Positions 9,060 to 18,948 of a stretch of 64,000 nucleotides of DNA are shown here, piece by piece. Below the pieces are notes generated by a model that saw only the letters and a list, made by a program, of their open reading frames with translations, was not told where the DNA came from and made no database searches. Numbering within the stretch: position 1 is the stretch's first letter; every line of letters starts with the position of its first letter. Source of the DNA: Fen-1231 sp035286465 (lineage in GTDB: Bacteria; Gemmatimonadota; Gemmatimonadetes; Gemmatimonadales; Gemmatimonadaceae); the NCBI GenBank assembly GCA_035286465.1, contig DATEDF010000127.1:56976-120975 (forward strand), read 5' to 3'. The translations under genes were made by a program, and so were the position numbers.

Positions 9060-10421
9060 TCACGCGGGGGGACGCGGCGTGACGCGACGGCCGACGGTGA
9101 GGTAATAGACGGGAATTCCCGCGGCGCAGACCCCGAGGACGGCCAGCGTGCTTACGCGGCTCGACTCCTGCACGATCGCGTTCCCCAGCAGGTAGAGCAC
9201 CGACACGATGAAGAGCGTCGGCACGACGGGGTAGAGCGGGGCGCGGAACGAGGGCGCGTAGCCGGGCCGGCGGCGGAGCCGGAAGACCGACGCGACGGCG
9301 AACAGGTAGAACGGCAGGAAGGCCGTGACGAAGGCGTCGGCGAGCTGCTCGAAGGTGCGGAGCAGCACGAAGGCCATCCCGAGCGCCGCCACCATCGCGA
9401 TCGCGACGTAGGGCGTCCCGAACCGCGGGTGCACGCGCCCGACCGGCCGGAAGAAGAGCCCGTCGTCCGCCATCGCGAAGAACACGCGGGGGCTCGTGAA
9501 GAGCACGGTGTTGAGCGTCCCGAAGGTGGAGATCATCACCGTGACCGACACGAACGCGACACCGGCGGGTCCGATGACGCGCTCCGCCACATCGGCGGCC
9601 ACGAGCTTGGACACGCGGATCTCGTCAATGGGCAGCACCGCCATGTAGGCGAGGTTCGCGGCCAGATAGATCACGAGCACGGCCAGCGTGCCGCCGATCA
9701 GCGCGCGCGGCAGGTTCCGGGCGGGGTCTTTCACCTCGCCCGCGTTGTAGGAGAGGTCCGCCCAGCCGTCGAACGCCCAGAGCGTGGAGACGAGCGCGAG
9801 TCCGAAGGCGCTCATCGTGAAGCTCCCGACAGGCGCCGCGGGGGTGAAGTGTCCACCCGTCGCCGGCATGCCGAGCGCGAACGCGATGAAGACGATGAAC
9901 AGCAGGCCGCCGTACTTCGCCACGACGGTTCCGGTGATGACCGACGACGCGAAGCGCACGCCGACGTAGTTGAACGCGCCGGTGAGCGCGATGGCCGCCG
10001 CGGCCGTCCAGCGCACGGTCATCACGTGGTCCGGCGCGAGCGGGTCCACGCCCAGGACACGGTAGAAGTACTCGGCGAAGGTGATGGAGATGGCGCCCAG
10101 CGACGCGGCGCGGATCATGACGAACTGGCCCCAGCCGAAGAGGAAGCCGGCCAGCCGCCCCCATCCCTCGCGGAGGAAGACGTAGAGGCCGCCGGTCTGG
10201 GGGAGCGCGCTCGCCACCTCGGCCATCGTGAGGGCGCCGCAGAGCGCGAAGATGCCGCCCGCGACCCAGACCGTCATCATCGGGAGCGGGCCCGGGAGCT
10301 TGTCGGCGATGCCGGCGGGCGAGCGGAAGATGCCCGAGCCGATCGTCGAGCCGATCACCACCGCGACGGCACTCCAGAGCCCGAGTTGGCGCGCGAGTAC
10401 CGGTTTGGGAGTCGCGGACAT
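9060..10421 (-). CDS. APC-family amino acid permease
   Basis: A 453-residue, 12-helix transporter of the amino acid-polyamine-organocation superfamily. The first helix has the substrate-binding signature VIGSTIGSGIF; FDGWADLSYNAGEVKDPARN (helix 6 and the following loop) and the loop FAMADDGLFF...VHPRFGTP are typical of the LAT/YfnA branch. It probably exchanges or imports neutral amino acids; the substrate cannot be read from the sequence. It is transcribed on its own, divergently from the small membrane gene and ctaB. Confidence 0.85.
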   Translation of the reverse strand: MSATPKPVLARQLGLWSAVAVVIGSTIGSGIFRSPAGIADKLPGPLPMMTVWVAGGIFALCGALTMAEVASALPQTGGLYVFLREGWGRLAGFLFGWGQFVMIRAASLGAISITFAEYFYRVLGVDPLAPDHVMTVRWTAAAAIALTGAFNYVGVRFASSVITGTVVAKYGGLLFIVFIAFALGMPATGGHFTPAAPVGSFTMSAFGLALVSTLWAFDGWADLSYNAGEVKDPARNLPRALIGGTLAVLVIYLAANLAYMAVLPIDEIRVSKLVAADVAERVIGPAGVAFVSVTVMISTFGTLNTVLFTSPRVFFAMADDGLFFRPVGRVHPRFGTPYVAIAMVAALGMAFVLLRTFEQLADAFVTAFLPFYLFAVASVFRLRRRPGYAPSFRAPLYPVVPTLFIVSVLYLLGNAIVQESSRVSTLAVLGVCAAGIPVYYLTVGRRVTPRPPA

Positions 10422-10513
10422 CCGGATACGCTACCGCTCCCGACGACCGGGCGCGAGCGGCGGCGCGCGCGCCACTTCCCCGTCGTCCCCCACCCCGCGA
10501 CCTTTCGAGTCTC

Positions 10514-10764
10514 ATGGCCACCCCCCTCGCCGACCTCCTCTTCTGGCTCGCGACGGTCGGCATCGCGATCGCCCAGCTGATGATCCTCCGTTCCACACGG
10601 CGCGGCATGGGCCAGCGCCCGCGCGGCGCCGCGTGGGCGCTCGAGTGGAGCTACGCGCTGATCCCGGCGCTCGCGCTCGTGGCCGTCCTCGCCCTCACGT
10701 GGCGGACGATGCACCCGTCGGTGATCCGTTTCGAGGCGCCGCCGAGCGCCGTGCGGCGCGCGAC

Positions 10765-10768
<4 letters not shown>
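10514..10768 (+). CDS. Small two-helix membrane protein upstream of ctaB
   Basis: An 84-residue protein starting at ATG with two hydrophobic segments (about residues 5-24 and 45-65) separated by a basic loop RSTRRGMGQRPRG. Its stop overlaps the ctaB start by four bases (GTGA), so it is almost certainly co-translated with heme O synthase. By context it could be a cytochrome-oxidase-related assembly or subunit-like protein, but no recognisable motif supports a function. Confidence 0.7.
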
Positions 10769-11661
<893 letters not shown>

Positions 11662-12996
11662 AGCACCGCGCCCGCGGCGAGCATCCCCGTCCCGACGAGC
11701 GACATCGTGAAGTGCGAGACGTACGCGGCCGTGACGCCCGCCGCCGCGCACAACACGAAGAACGCGGGCAGCCAGGGGTAGCCGGGCACGCGGTACGGCC
11801 GCGCGAGCGCGGGGCGCGTCCGGCGCAGCGCGAAGACGCTCGCCGCAGCCAGCCCGAAGAAGATCCAGTCCGCGAAGACGACGCCGTCGAGGAGCGTGCC
11901 GATCCGGCCCCGCGTCGCGAAGAGCAGCACGAGCGCCCACGCGCCGAGCATCACGAGCGCCACGTGCGGTGAGCCGAAGCGCGGATGCACGCGCCCGGCG
12001 TGCGGCAGAAAGGCGCCGTCCTCCCCGAGCGCGAAGAGCACCCGCGCGTTCGTGAGGAGGGCGACGTTCACGAACCCGAAGATCGAGAGCATCGCCGCGA
12101 CCGTGATCGCCGTCGCCCCCCACGGGCCGACGAGCCGCGCGGCCGTGTCGGCGGCGACGGCGCCGCTCGCGGCGAGCCCGTCCCGCCCGAGCGCCTCGAG
12201 GTACACGACGTTCGCGCCCAGATAGATCGCGATCACGATCCCGATGCCCACGGCGAGCGCCCTCGGGAGCGTGCGCGCGGGATCTCTGATCTCGCCCGCC
12301 ACCATGTTCGTCTGCTGCCACCCGCCGATCGTGAAGAGCACCGCGACGAACGCCTGGGCGACGCCGAGGCCGAGCGCCGGTGGCGCGGGCGCCGTGGCGG
12401 CAACCGCGGCAAGCGGCGCCGACGCGCTCCCGCGCAGGACGAGCCCGACCACGATCAGCGCGCCGAGCGCGGCGATCTTCGCCAGGGTGAAGACGTTGGC
12501 CGTGATCGTGCCCGGCTTGACGCCGAGGTAGTTCGTCGCGGTCAGCACGATGATCGTGGCCGCGGCAACGCCGATGCGGCCACCCACGACGCCCACCGGC
12601 ACGAACCGCTCCAGGTAGCCCGCGAAGCCCATCGCGACGGCGGCGATGGCGCCGCTCGCGATCATCAGCCACGTCATCCACCCGAGCAGGAACGCGGGCA
12701 GCGGGCCGAACGCTTCGCGCACGTACACGTAGCCGCCGCCCGCCTCGGGGAGCATCGCGCCCAGCTCGGCGTACGTGAGCGCGCCCGCGAGCGCGACGAC
12801 GCCGCCCAGCGCCCACACGCCGAGCACCCACGGCGCGCTCGGCAGGGCCCGCGCCGTCTCGGCCGGCGTGAAGAAGATCCCGCTCCCGATGATCCCGCCG
12901 ACCACGAGCAACGCGGCCGAGAAGAGGCCGAGCTCCCGTCGCAGTGTCCGTTCCGCCACACGCCCCTCCGCGGTCCGCCTTCCGCCTCCCGGGCGG

Positions 12997-14175
12997 TCAG
13001 ACCACCATCAGGTCCTGCTGGATCTCCGCCGGGGTCACCACCAGCTCGCGCACGCCGAGGTACGCGTTCACTTCGCTCCGCACGCCGAACTCCCCCGGAA
13101 GGTAGACGCCCGGCTCGATCGAGAAGCCCACGCCGGGGACGAGCACGCGTTCTTCCCGCGTTTCCAGATCGTCGAGGTTGGGCCCGGAGCCGTGGAGCGC
13201 GCGCGCGTCCATCGAGTGGCCGGTGCGGTGCGTGAAGTGCGCGCCGTATCCCGCCGCTTCGATCACGCGGCGCGCCGCCCGGTCCACCTCGGCGCCCCGC
13301 ACGGCGGTCCCGACCGCCGCGCGCTCGCGGAGGAGCGCGATCGCCGCGTCGCGCGCGCCGCGGACGACGGTCCAGACCGCCGCGAGTTTCGGCGACGGCG
13401 CGCCGATCGAGCCCATCCACGTCTGGTCGGCCCACATGCCGCCGGGCTCCGTCGCCCAGAGGTCCACGAGCACGACGTCGCCGTCGCGCAACAGGCGCGG
13501 CGCCCCCGGCGACGGCTCGTAGTGCGGGTTGGCGGCGTTCTCGCCCGCCGAGACGTTGGGCCCGTGGTCGGTCGTCAGGCGCATCGCGTCGAACCGGCCG
13601 CGGATCCACGCCATCAGCTCGTGCTCGGCGATCGCCGTGCCGCGCCGGACGAGCGCGCCCGCCCGGGCGATCGCTTCCTTCGCGACCCGCGCCAGCTGTT
13701 CCGCGACGCGGCGGTGCGAGGCGAGCTGCGCGTCATCCCAGACCGCGAAGAAACGCGAGACGAGGTCGCCGGAGGTGACAACGGTCGCGCCGCTCGCGCG
13801 CACCAGCTCGAGCACGCCCGCGGGAACGCGATCCACGACCGGCACGGCGTCGCCCGGGGAGTACTCCATCATCACGCGCTTGCCCCGGACGAGGCGCGCG
13901 ACTTCCTCCTCGAGCGACCGCCACGAGAGGTAGACGCGGCGCTCCCATTCGCGCGGCCAGCGCGCCCAGGGTCCCTCCTCGATCGCGTGCGTGAGCGCCA
14001 CGGGCGTGCCGTGCGAGGGCACCCACGCGAGGACCCGGCGCGAGACCATCCCTTCCAGCCGGAGCATCGCATGCGCGATGGGATTCAGGCCGCGGAAGTC
14101 GTAGAGCAGCCAGCCATCCACGCCCGCCTCGGCGAGCGCCTCCTGCACCGCGGGCAGCGAGCGGGGGCTCAGCAT
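12997..14175 (-). CDS. M24-family metallopeptidase (Xaa-Pro dipeptidase-like)
   Basis: A 392-residue protein with an N-terminal creatinase-type domain (about residues 1-165; DGWLLYDFRGLNPIA) and a C-terminal pita-bread domain. Putative metal ligands are visible in DVVLVDLWATEP (Asp), HRTGHSMD (His) and SIEPGVYLPGEFGVRSEVN (Glu residues). It should cleave dipeptides or oligopeptides with proline at the second position. One deviation is the second Asp: WADQTW replaces the usual SD.TRT pattern, but Asp is retained. The ATG at 14175 is chosen because the upstream extension is low-complexity shadow sequence overlapping the V4R-like gene. Confidence 0.82.
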   Translation of the reverse strand: MLSPRSLPAVQEALAEAGVDGWLLYDFRGLNPIAHAMLRLEGMVSRRVLAWVPSHGTPVALTHAIEEGPWARWPREWERRVYLSWRSLEEEVARLVRGKRVMMEYSPGDAVPVVDRVPAGVLELVRASGATVVTSGDLVSRFFAVWDDAQLASHRRVAEQLARVAKEAIARAGALVRRGTAIAEHELMAWIRGRFDAMRLTTDHGPNVSAGENAANPHYEPSPGAPRLLRDGDVVLVDLWATEPGGMWADQTWMGSIGAPSPKLAAVWTVVRGARDAAIALLRERAAVGTAVRGAEVDRAARRVIEAAGYGAHFTHRTGHSMDARALHGSGPNLDDLETREERVLVPGVGFSIEPGVYLPGEFGVRSEVNAYLGVRELVVTPAEIQQDLMVV

Positions 14176-14197
14176 CCGCCGGCGGGCGCGGCGCGCG

Positions 14198-14833
14198 TCA
14201 CGCGCGCACCTCGGTGCCGATCGGCCGCCACTCCGCGCGCCACTCGCACGTGCTCTCGCCGCGGCTCGCGCAGCGCACGTGCTCCACGGCGCCCACGCCC
14301 CCCACGAGCAGCTGCAGGAGTTCGCGCAGCGCGGACTCGTAGTACGTGCAGCCGCCGAGCCGCGGGGACGCATCGAGTGTCACCGAGACCGGCACGTCGA
14401 GCAGGATGGTCGCGCCGATGCGCCGGACCGTGCCCGCCGTGTAGCGGCGCGTGAGGCGGCGCGCGTGCCGGAGCGCGATGGGGCGCGAGAAGAGCGCGGG
14501 GAGCGAGAGCATCAGCCGGCGCGTCACCGGCGAGATCGTCCGGTACGCGGCGCGTGCGAGCGCGCGCCCCGCCTCGCGGAACACCGCTTCCGCGTCCGGA
14601 CGGCGCCCGATGAGCCGCGCGAGGGCGACGGCCTCGTCCATCGGCGGGCGCTGGTTGCGCCGGACCGCATCGGTGTACCGCCGGATCTGCGCGACGACCG
14701 TGTCGCTCAGGCCGAAGCGCTTGTTGCGCAACTCCTGCACGAACTCGGTCTCCAGCTCGCCGCCGGGCAGGTCCACGGACCGCACCGCCTCGAGCAGGCT
14801 GAGCGGCAGGAGCGGATCCACGGTGGCGATCAT
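14198..14833 (-). CDS. V4R-like / DUF2378-like domain protein
   Basis: A 211-residue soluble protein. The first half is helical, with EFVQELRNKRFGLSDTVVAQI. The last 60 residues carry the features of small-molecule-binding V4R-type domains: a beta strand, GGCTYYESALRELLQLLVGGV, then VRCASRGESTCEWRAEWR with paired cysteines at the 'C..rG...C.w...W' position. Such domains bind hydrocarbon or tetrapyrrole-like ligands in other families. It is 22 bases upstream of the M24 peptidase on the same strand and divergent from the DUF92 gene. The family assignment is moderate; no function is proposed. Confidence 0.5.
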   Translation of the reverse strand: MIATVDPLLPLSLLEAVRSVDLPGGELETEFVQELRNKRFGLSDTVVAQIRRYTDAVRRNQRPPMDEAVALARLIGRRPDAEAVFREAGRALARAAYRTISPVTRRLMLSLPALFSRPIALRHARRLTRRYTAGTVRRIGATILLDVPVSVTLDASPRLGGCTYYESALRELLQLLVGGVGAVEHVRCASRGESTCEWRAEWRPIGTEVRA

Positions 14834-15028
14834 CGGGGCGTCGGGCGCGAGAACCGGGAGGACGGGGCGGTCAGGTGCGAGCAAGGTAAGCGGGCGTCGG
14901 GCCGACGTACAGACACCGCGCCTTGCGCTTCCTTCGTCACCTGCCGCAGCTTCCCGACATACGCGCTTCACACCAGCCGTGACCGCCCGCTTCACCGCCC
15001 CGCGCCGGCCGCCCGACCGGGAGTACGC

Positions 15029-15838
15029 ATGCAGGCGCTGATCATCCGCGCCCTGCTCGCCGCGATCGCCGCCGGCGCCATCACGGGACTCGCGCGGGCG
15101 CGGGGCGTGCTCGCGGCCTCCGGACAGTGGGCCGGCTTCTTCCTCGGCGTCCTCTCCGCCGCCGCGGGCTGGGCGTGGGCGGGACTGCTCGTCGCGTTCT
15201 TTCTCTCGTCCACCGCGCTCACCGCGTGGCGCGTGGAGGAGAAACTCCGGCGCACCGAGCGCATCCTTCCGCGGATCACGGCGCGCGGGGCACTCCAGGT
15301 GCTCGCCAACGGCGGCGCGTTCGTGCTGCTCGCGCTGCTCTTCCAGCGGAGCGGTCATCCGCGCTGGGCGCTCGGCGCCCTGGGCGCGCTCGCCGCCGCG
15401 TCGGCCGACACCTGGTCCACGGAGGTCGGGATGCTGTTCGGCGGAACGCCGCGCTCGATCTGGTCGGCGCGCGCGCTCCCGCTCGGGATGTCGGGCGGCG
15501 TGACCGTGGTCGGGTTTCTCGCCGCGCTCGCGGGCGCGCTGTTCATCGCGGCGCCCGGCGCCGTCCTGCTCTTCTCGGCGCCGCTGAACGCCGGCGTGGC
15601 GGTGCTCGCCGGCGGCTTCGCCGGGTGCGTCGGCGACTCCCTGGTCGGCGGCGCGCTGCAATCGAAGCGCTACTGCGACCGGTGCGGTGAATGGACGGAA
15701 CGCCGGGTGCATCCGTGCGGTTACCGCACGAAGCACCGGGCGGGCCTGCATTGGGTGACGAACGATCTCGTCAACGTCAGCGCGACGGCGATCGGCGCGC
15801 TCGTGGCGATCGCCATCGGCCGGGCGTGGACGCCGTGA
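15029..15838 (+). CDS. DUF92 family membrane protein (VTE6-like prenyl-phosphate kinase candidate)
   Basis: A 269-residue, multi-helix membrane protein. The family signatures are ASADTWSTEVGMLFGG, AGGFAGCVGDSLVGGALQ and the C-terminal block CDRCGEWTERRVHPCG followed by HWVTNDLVN. In plants the DUF92 member VTE6 phosphorylates phytyl phosphate; for bacterial members the substrate is largely unassigned. Here it heads a run of genes encoding a geranylgeranyl-reductase-type flavoprotein, a methyltransferase and a ketosynthase, which would suit an isoprenoid-related kinase. That link is inference from context. Confidence 0.75.
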   Translation: MQALIIRALLAAIAAGAITGLARARGVLAASGQWAGFFLGVLSAAAGWAWAGLLVAFFLSSTALTAWRVEEKLRRTERILPRITARGALQVLANGGAFVLLALLFQRSGHPRWALGALGALAAASADTWSTEVGMLFGGTPRSIWSARALPLGMSGGVTVVGFLAALAGALFIAAPGAVLLFSAPLNAGVAVLAGGFAGCVGDSLVGGALQSKRYCDRCGEWTERRVHPCGYRTKHRAGLHWVTNDLVNVSATAIGALVAIAIGRAWTP

Positions 15839-15851
15839 GACCGATCGGGGG

Positions 15852-17156
15852 ATGTCGCAATCCACGCGACGGAGTCGAGACCGGGTGACGGCGCTCACGC
15901 GGAGCGCGGCGGACGTGGTGGTCGTCGGCGGAGGGCCCGCGGGCGCGGCGACGGCGTGGGCGCTGGCGCGCGCCGGGGTGGACGTGCTCGTCTGCGAGCG
16001 CGCCCGCTTCCCGCGGGCAAAGCCGTGCGCGGAGTATCTCAGCCCGCAGGCGTCGCGCCTCCTCGCCGAGATGGGCGCGCTCGACGCCGTGGAGCGCGCC
16101 GGTGGGGCGGAGCTGGTCGGGATGAGGGTGCGGGCTCCCAACGGCGTCACGTTCGAGGGCCGCTTCGCCGCGTCGCACGGGTTTCGCGGCTTCCGCGATC
16201 GCGGGTTCGCGCTCCGTCGCGAGCTGCTCGACGCGATTCTGCTCGACTGCGCGCGCGCGGCGGGTGCGCGCGTCGTGGAGGACGCCCGCGTGGCCAGCGT
16301 GCTCACGGACGGCGCGGGGCGCGCCCTCGGCGTTCGCGTGCACGGGCGAGCGGGGAACGGGGAAGGGGCCGGGGGCGCCACGGAGCGCGACGTCGCCGCC
16401 CGGTTCGTGGTCGGCGCGGACGGGCTCCGGTCCGTCGTCGCGCGCCGGCTCGCCCTCGCGCGCGCCGCGCGGTGGCCGTGCCGCATCGCGTTCGTCACGC
16501 ACTATCGTGGCGTCGAGGGGATCGGCGACTGCGGCGAGATGCACGTGTCGCGCGAGGGTTACTGCGGCCTGGCGGACGTAGGCGGCGGCGTGACGAACGT
16601 CGCGCTCGTCGTGCCCCACGCGCTGGCCGCCGGTGCGCGCGGCGACTCCACGGGATTCTTCGAGCGGCGCCTCGCCGCGGACCCCGCGCTCGCCCCGCGC
16701 TTCGCGCGCGCGGGGCGCGTCTCGCCCGTGCGCGTGACCGGACCGTTCGCCTCGCACGCCAGGCGCGCGTGGGCCCCGGGCGCCGCGCTCGTGGGTGACG
16801 CCGCGGACTTCTGGGACCCCTTCACCGGCGAGGGGATCTACGCGGCGCTGCGCGGCGGCGAGCTCCTCGCGCCATTCCTCGGCGAGGCGCTCCGGGCGCG
16901 AACGCCGCGCGACGCCGACCGCGTCCTCGCGGCGTACGACCGGCGGCGGCGCCGCGAGTTCGCCGGGAAGTGGCGCGTGGAGCGGCTCGTCGCGCTCGCG
17001 GTCGCGTGGCCGCCGCTCCTGAACCGGGTGGCGCGCGCGTTCCGGCGCCGCACGCATCTCGCCGACCTGTTCGTCGGCGTCACCGGCGATTTCGTGCCGC
17101 CGCGCGAGCTGCTCCGCCCCTGCGTGCTGGGACAACTCCTCGTGAGCGCGCGCTGA
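15852..17156 (+). CDS. FAD-dependent oxidoreductase (geranylgeranyl reductase / aromatic hydroxylase type)
   Basis: A 434-residue flavoprotein of the UbiH/GGR superfamily. The FAD-binding Rossmann motif is VVVGGGPAGAATAWALARAG at about residues 23-42, the second motif FVVGADGLRS(V) at about 180, and the third GDAADFWDPFTGEGIY at about 315. Cys56 lies in RAKPCAEYLSP, the position where GGR-type enzymes carry a conserved Cys. Its stop overlaps the flavin reductase start by one base, which suggests reduced flavin supply or a joint redox step. It may reduce a prenyl chain or hydroxylate an aromatic ring; the sequence does not decide. Confidence 0.8.
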   Translation: MSQSTRRSRDRVTALTRSAADVVVVGGGPAGAATAWALARAGVDVLVCERARFPRAKPCAEYLSPQASRLLAEMGALDAVERAGGAELVGMRVRAPNGVTFEGRFAASHGFRGFRDRGFALRRELLDAILLDCARAAGARVVEDARVASVLTDGAGRALGVRVHGRAGNGEGAGGATERDVAARFVVGADGLRSVVARRLALARAARWPCRIAFVTHYRGVEGIGDCGEMHVSREGYCGLADVGGGVTNVALVVPHALAAGARGDSTGFFERRLAADPALAPRFARAGRVSPVRVTGPFASHARRAWAPGAALVGDAADFWDPFTGEGIYAALRGGELLAPFLGEALRARTPRDADRVLAAYDRRRRREFAGKWRVERLVALAVAWPPLLNRVARAFRRRTHLADLFVGVTGDFVPPRELLRPCVLGQLLVSAR

Positions 17157-17641
17157 TGCCGAGCGGGCCGATCACCCCCGACGCGTTCCGCGACGTGCTG
17201 GGCCGCTTCGCCACGGGCGTCACGGTCCTCACGACCCGCGACGCGGAGGGCCGCGACCGCGGGATGACGGTGAGCGCCTTCGCCGCGCTCAGCCTCGAGC
17301 CGCCCCTCGTGCTCGTGTGCGTCGCCCGCGACGCGACGATCGCGGGCGCGGTGGCTGCGGCCTCGCACTTCGGCGTGAGTGTGCTCGCGGCGCATCAGGA
17401 GCCGCTCGCCCGCCGCTTCGCCGACCCGAACGCCGACCGCTTCGACGCCGTCCCGCTCTCGCGCGGCGCGTCCGGCGTCGCGCTCGTGCGTGGCGCGCTC
17501 GCGCACCTCGAGTGCCGCGCGACCGCCCGGCACGAGGGCGGCGATCACACGATCGTCGTCGGCGAGGTGCTCGCCGCATCCGCGCTGGAGGGTGAGCCGC
17601 TGGTCCATTTCCGGGGCGACTACGGTCGCTTCGCCCGATGA
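17156..17641 (+). CDS. Flavin reductase-like (FMN-binding split barrel) protein
   Basis: A 161-residue protein of the flavin reductase-like family. Characteristic segments are FRDVLGRFATGVTVLTT, GMTVSAFAALSLEPPLVLVC, FGVSVLAAHQEPLARRFAD and GDHTIVVGEVLAA. Such proteins supply reduced FMN/FAD to a partner monooxygenase. The start ATG shares its A with the TGA of the preceding FAD-oxidoreductase gene, making that gene the natural partner. The methyltransferase gene overlaps its end by four bases. Confidence 0.87.
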   Translation: MPSGPITPDAFRDVLGRFATGVTVLTTRDAEGRDRGMTVSAFAALSLEPPLVLVCVARDATIAGAVAAASHFGVSVLAAHQEPLARRFADPNADRFDAVPLSRGASGVALVRGALAHLECRATARHEGGDHTIVVGEVLAASALEGEPLVHFRGDYGRFAR

Positions 17642-18351
17642 CCTTCGCGCTCGCCTGGCACCCGCCTCGCGCGCGGGGGACGGAGTTCCTCGACGACCCG
17701 CGCCTCGACCCGGCCGTCGCAACGCGCTCGCTGCAGGACGTCGCGCGATGCAACCGCCTCTTCGGCGGCGCGAGCGCGGTGATCGCCGAGCTGCGCCCGG
17801 TGCTCGCCGCCGCGCGGCGGCGGCGCGCCCCGCTCACGCTGCTCGACGTCGGCACGGGCGCGGGCGACATCCCGGCGCGCGCGCGGCGCGAGGCGGAGGC
17901 GTCCGGCGTCCGCGTCGGCACGATCGGCCTGGACGTCAACGTCGCGCTCGCGGGCGCGTGCCGCGCGCAGTGCGGCCACGCCCTCGCCGCCGACGCGCGC
18001 GCGCTCCCCTTCGCCGACCGCAGCGTGGACGTCGTCGTTTGCTCACAGCTGCTGCACCACTTCGAGGAGCCGGCCGCGCGGGTGCTTCTCGCCGAGCTGG
18101 ACCGCGTGGCGCGCGTCCGCGTGATCGTCGCCGAGATCCGCCGGACGTGGGCGGCCGCGGGTGGCGTCTGGGTGGCGAGCTGGGCGCTCGGCTTCCACCC
18201 GGTGAGCCGCCACGACGGCGTCGTGTCGGTGCTGCGCGGCTTCCGCGCGGGCGAGCTCGCGTCCCTCGTGCGCGCCGCGACGGGCCACCGTGCGGTGGTG
18301 AGTGACCGACCGGGCTTCCGCGTCACCGCGAGCTGGAGCCCATCACCGTGA
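17638..18351 (+). CDS. Class I SAM-dependent methyltransferase
   Basis: A 237-residue methyltransferase. Motif I is LLDVGTGAGDIPARA at about residues 67-81; the acidic end of strand 2 is GLDVN; post-I motifs are ADARALPFADRSVDVVVCSQ and LLHHFEEPAARVLLAEL. The C-terminal part is less conserved and may select the substrate. It starts in an ATGA overlap with the flavin reductase and ends in a GTGA overlap with the SRPBCC gene. Related methyltransferases commonly sit beside FAD oxidoreductases in type III polyketide loci; no such synthase is present here. Confidence 0.83.
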   Translation: MTFALAWHPPRARGTEFLDDPRLDPAVATRSLQDVARCNRLFGGASAVIAELRPVLAAARRRRAPLTLLDVGTGAGDIPARARREAEASGVRVGTIGLDVNVALAGACRAQCGHALAADARALPFADRSVDVVVCSQLLHHFEEPAARVLLAELDRVARVRVIVAEIRRTWAAAGGVWVASWALGFHPVSRHDGVVSVLRGFRAGELASLVRAATGHRAVVSDRPGFRVTASWSPSP

Positions 18352-18914
18352 GCGAGGGCACGGGGGCGCGCCCGAGCGGCGAGCGGCCTGCGTTCCGGAA
18401 GGTGTTCAAGCTCGGGCCGATGCCGCTCCGCCGCGCGATGCTCACCGTGGACGAGGCGCTCGTGCGCGCGAGCGTCCCCGCGATGCTCGCCGTGGTGCGC
18501 GACGTCGAGCGGTGGCCGGAGCGGCTCCCCCACTACCGGTGGGTACGGTTCCGCCAGCGCGCGTCGGACGGCGGCGGCATCGTCGAGATGGCGGCGAACC
18601 GGCCCTTCGGCCCGCTCAACTGGCCCACGTGGTGGCTCTCGCAGATGCAGGTGCTCGACGAGGGCCGGGAGGCGTCGGTGCGCTTCCGTCACATCGGCGG
18701 CGTCACGCAGGGTATGGAGGTTGAGTGGCGGCTCACACCGCGCGAGGGCGCGACGCGCGTGACGCTCGTGCACGCGTGGGACGGCCCGGGCTGGCCCCTC
18801 ATCGGCGTCGTCGCGGCGACGGCGATCATCGGGCCGGTGTTCGTGCACGGAATCGCGTCACGGACCCTGGCGGGACTGGCGCGGGTCGCGGATCGCGAGG
18901 CGAGAACGGCGTGA
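18348..18914 (+). CDS. SRPBCC (START/Bet v1-like) protein, possible polyketide cyclase
   Basis: A 188-residue protein starting at GTG in a four-base overlap with the methyltransferase. The core at about residues 30-140 has the fold's typical pattern: an N-terminal strand (MLTVDEALVRASVPAM), DVERWPERLPHYRWVRF, and later strands such as MEVEWRLTPREGATRVTLVHAW. A hydrophobic C-terminal segment (about 150-172) is amphipathic or membrane-associated. Proteins of this fold bind hydrophobic ligands and include aromatase/cyclases. The ketosynthase 34 bases downstream makes a cyclase role plausible but unproven. Confidence 0.72.
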   Translation: MSEGTGARPSGERPAFRKVFKLGPMPLRRAMLTVDEALVRASVPAMLAVVRDVERWPERLPHYRWVRFRQRASDGGGIVEMAANRPFGPLNWPTWWLSQMQVLDEGREASVRFRHIGGVTQGMEVEWRLTPREGATRVTLVHAWDGPGWPLIGVVAATAIIGPVFVHGIASRTLAGLARVADREARTA

Positions 18915-18948
18915 AACCTCCCAACTGCGGTAATGAAGTCGCCTCCTC

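Noticed and set aside
14198..16498. One long minus-strand gene from 14198 to 16498
   Set aside because: Only the part below about 14833 has protein-like composition. The rest is antisense to the DUF92 and FAD-oxidoreductase genes.
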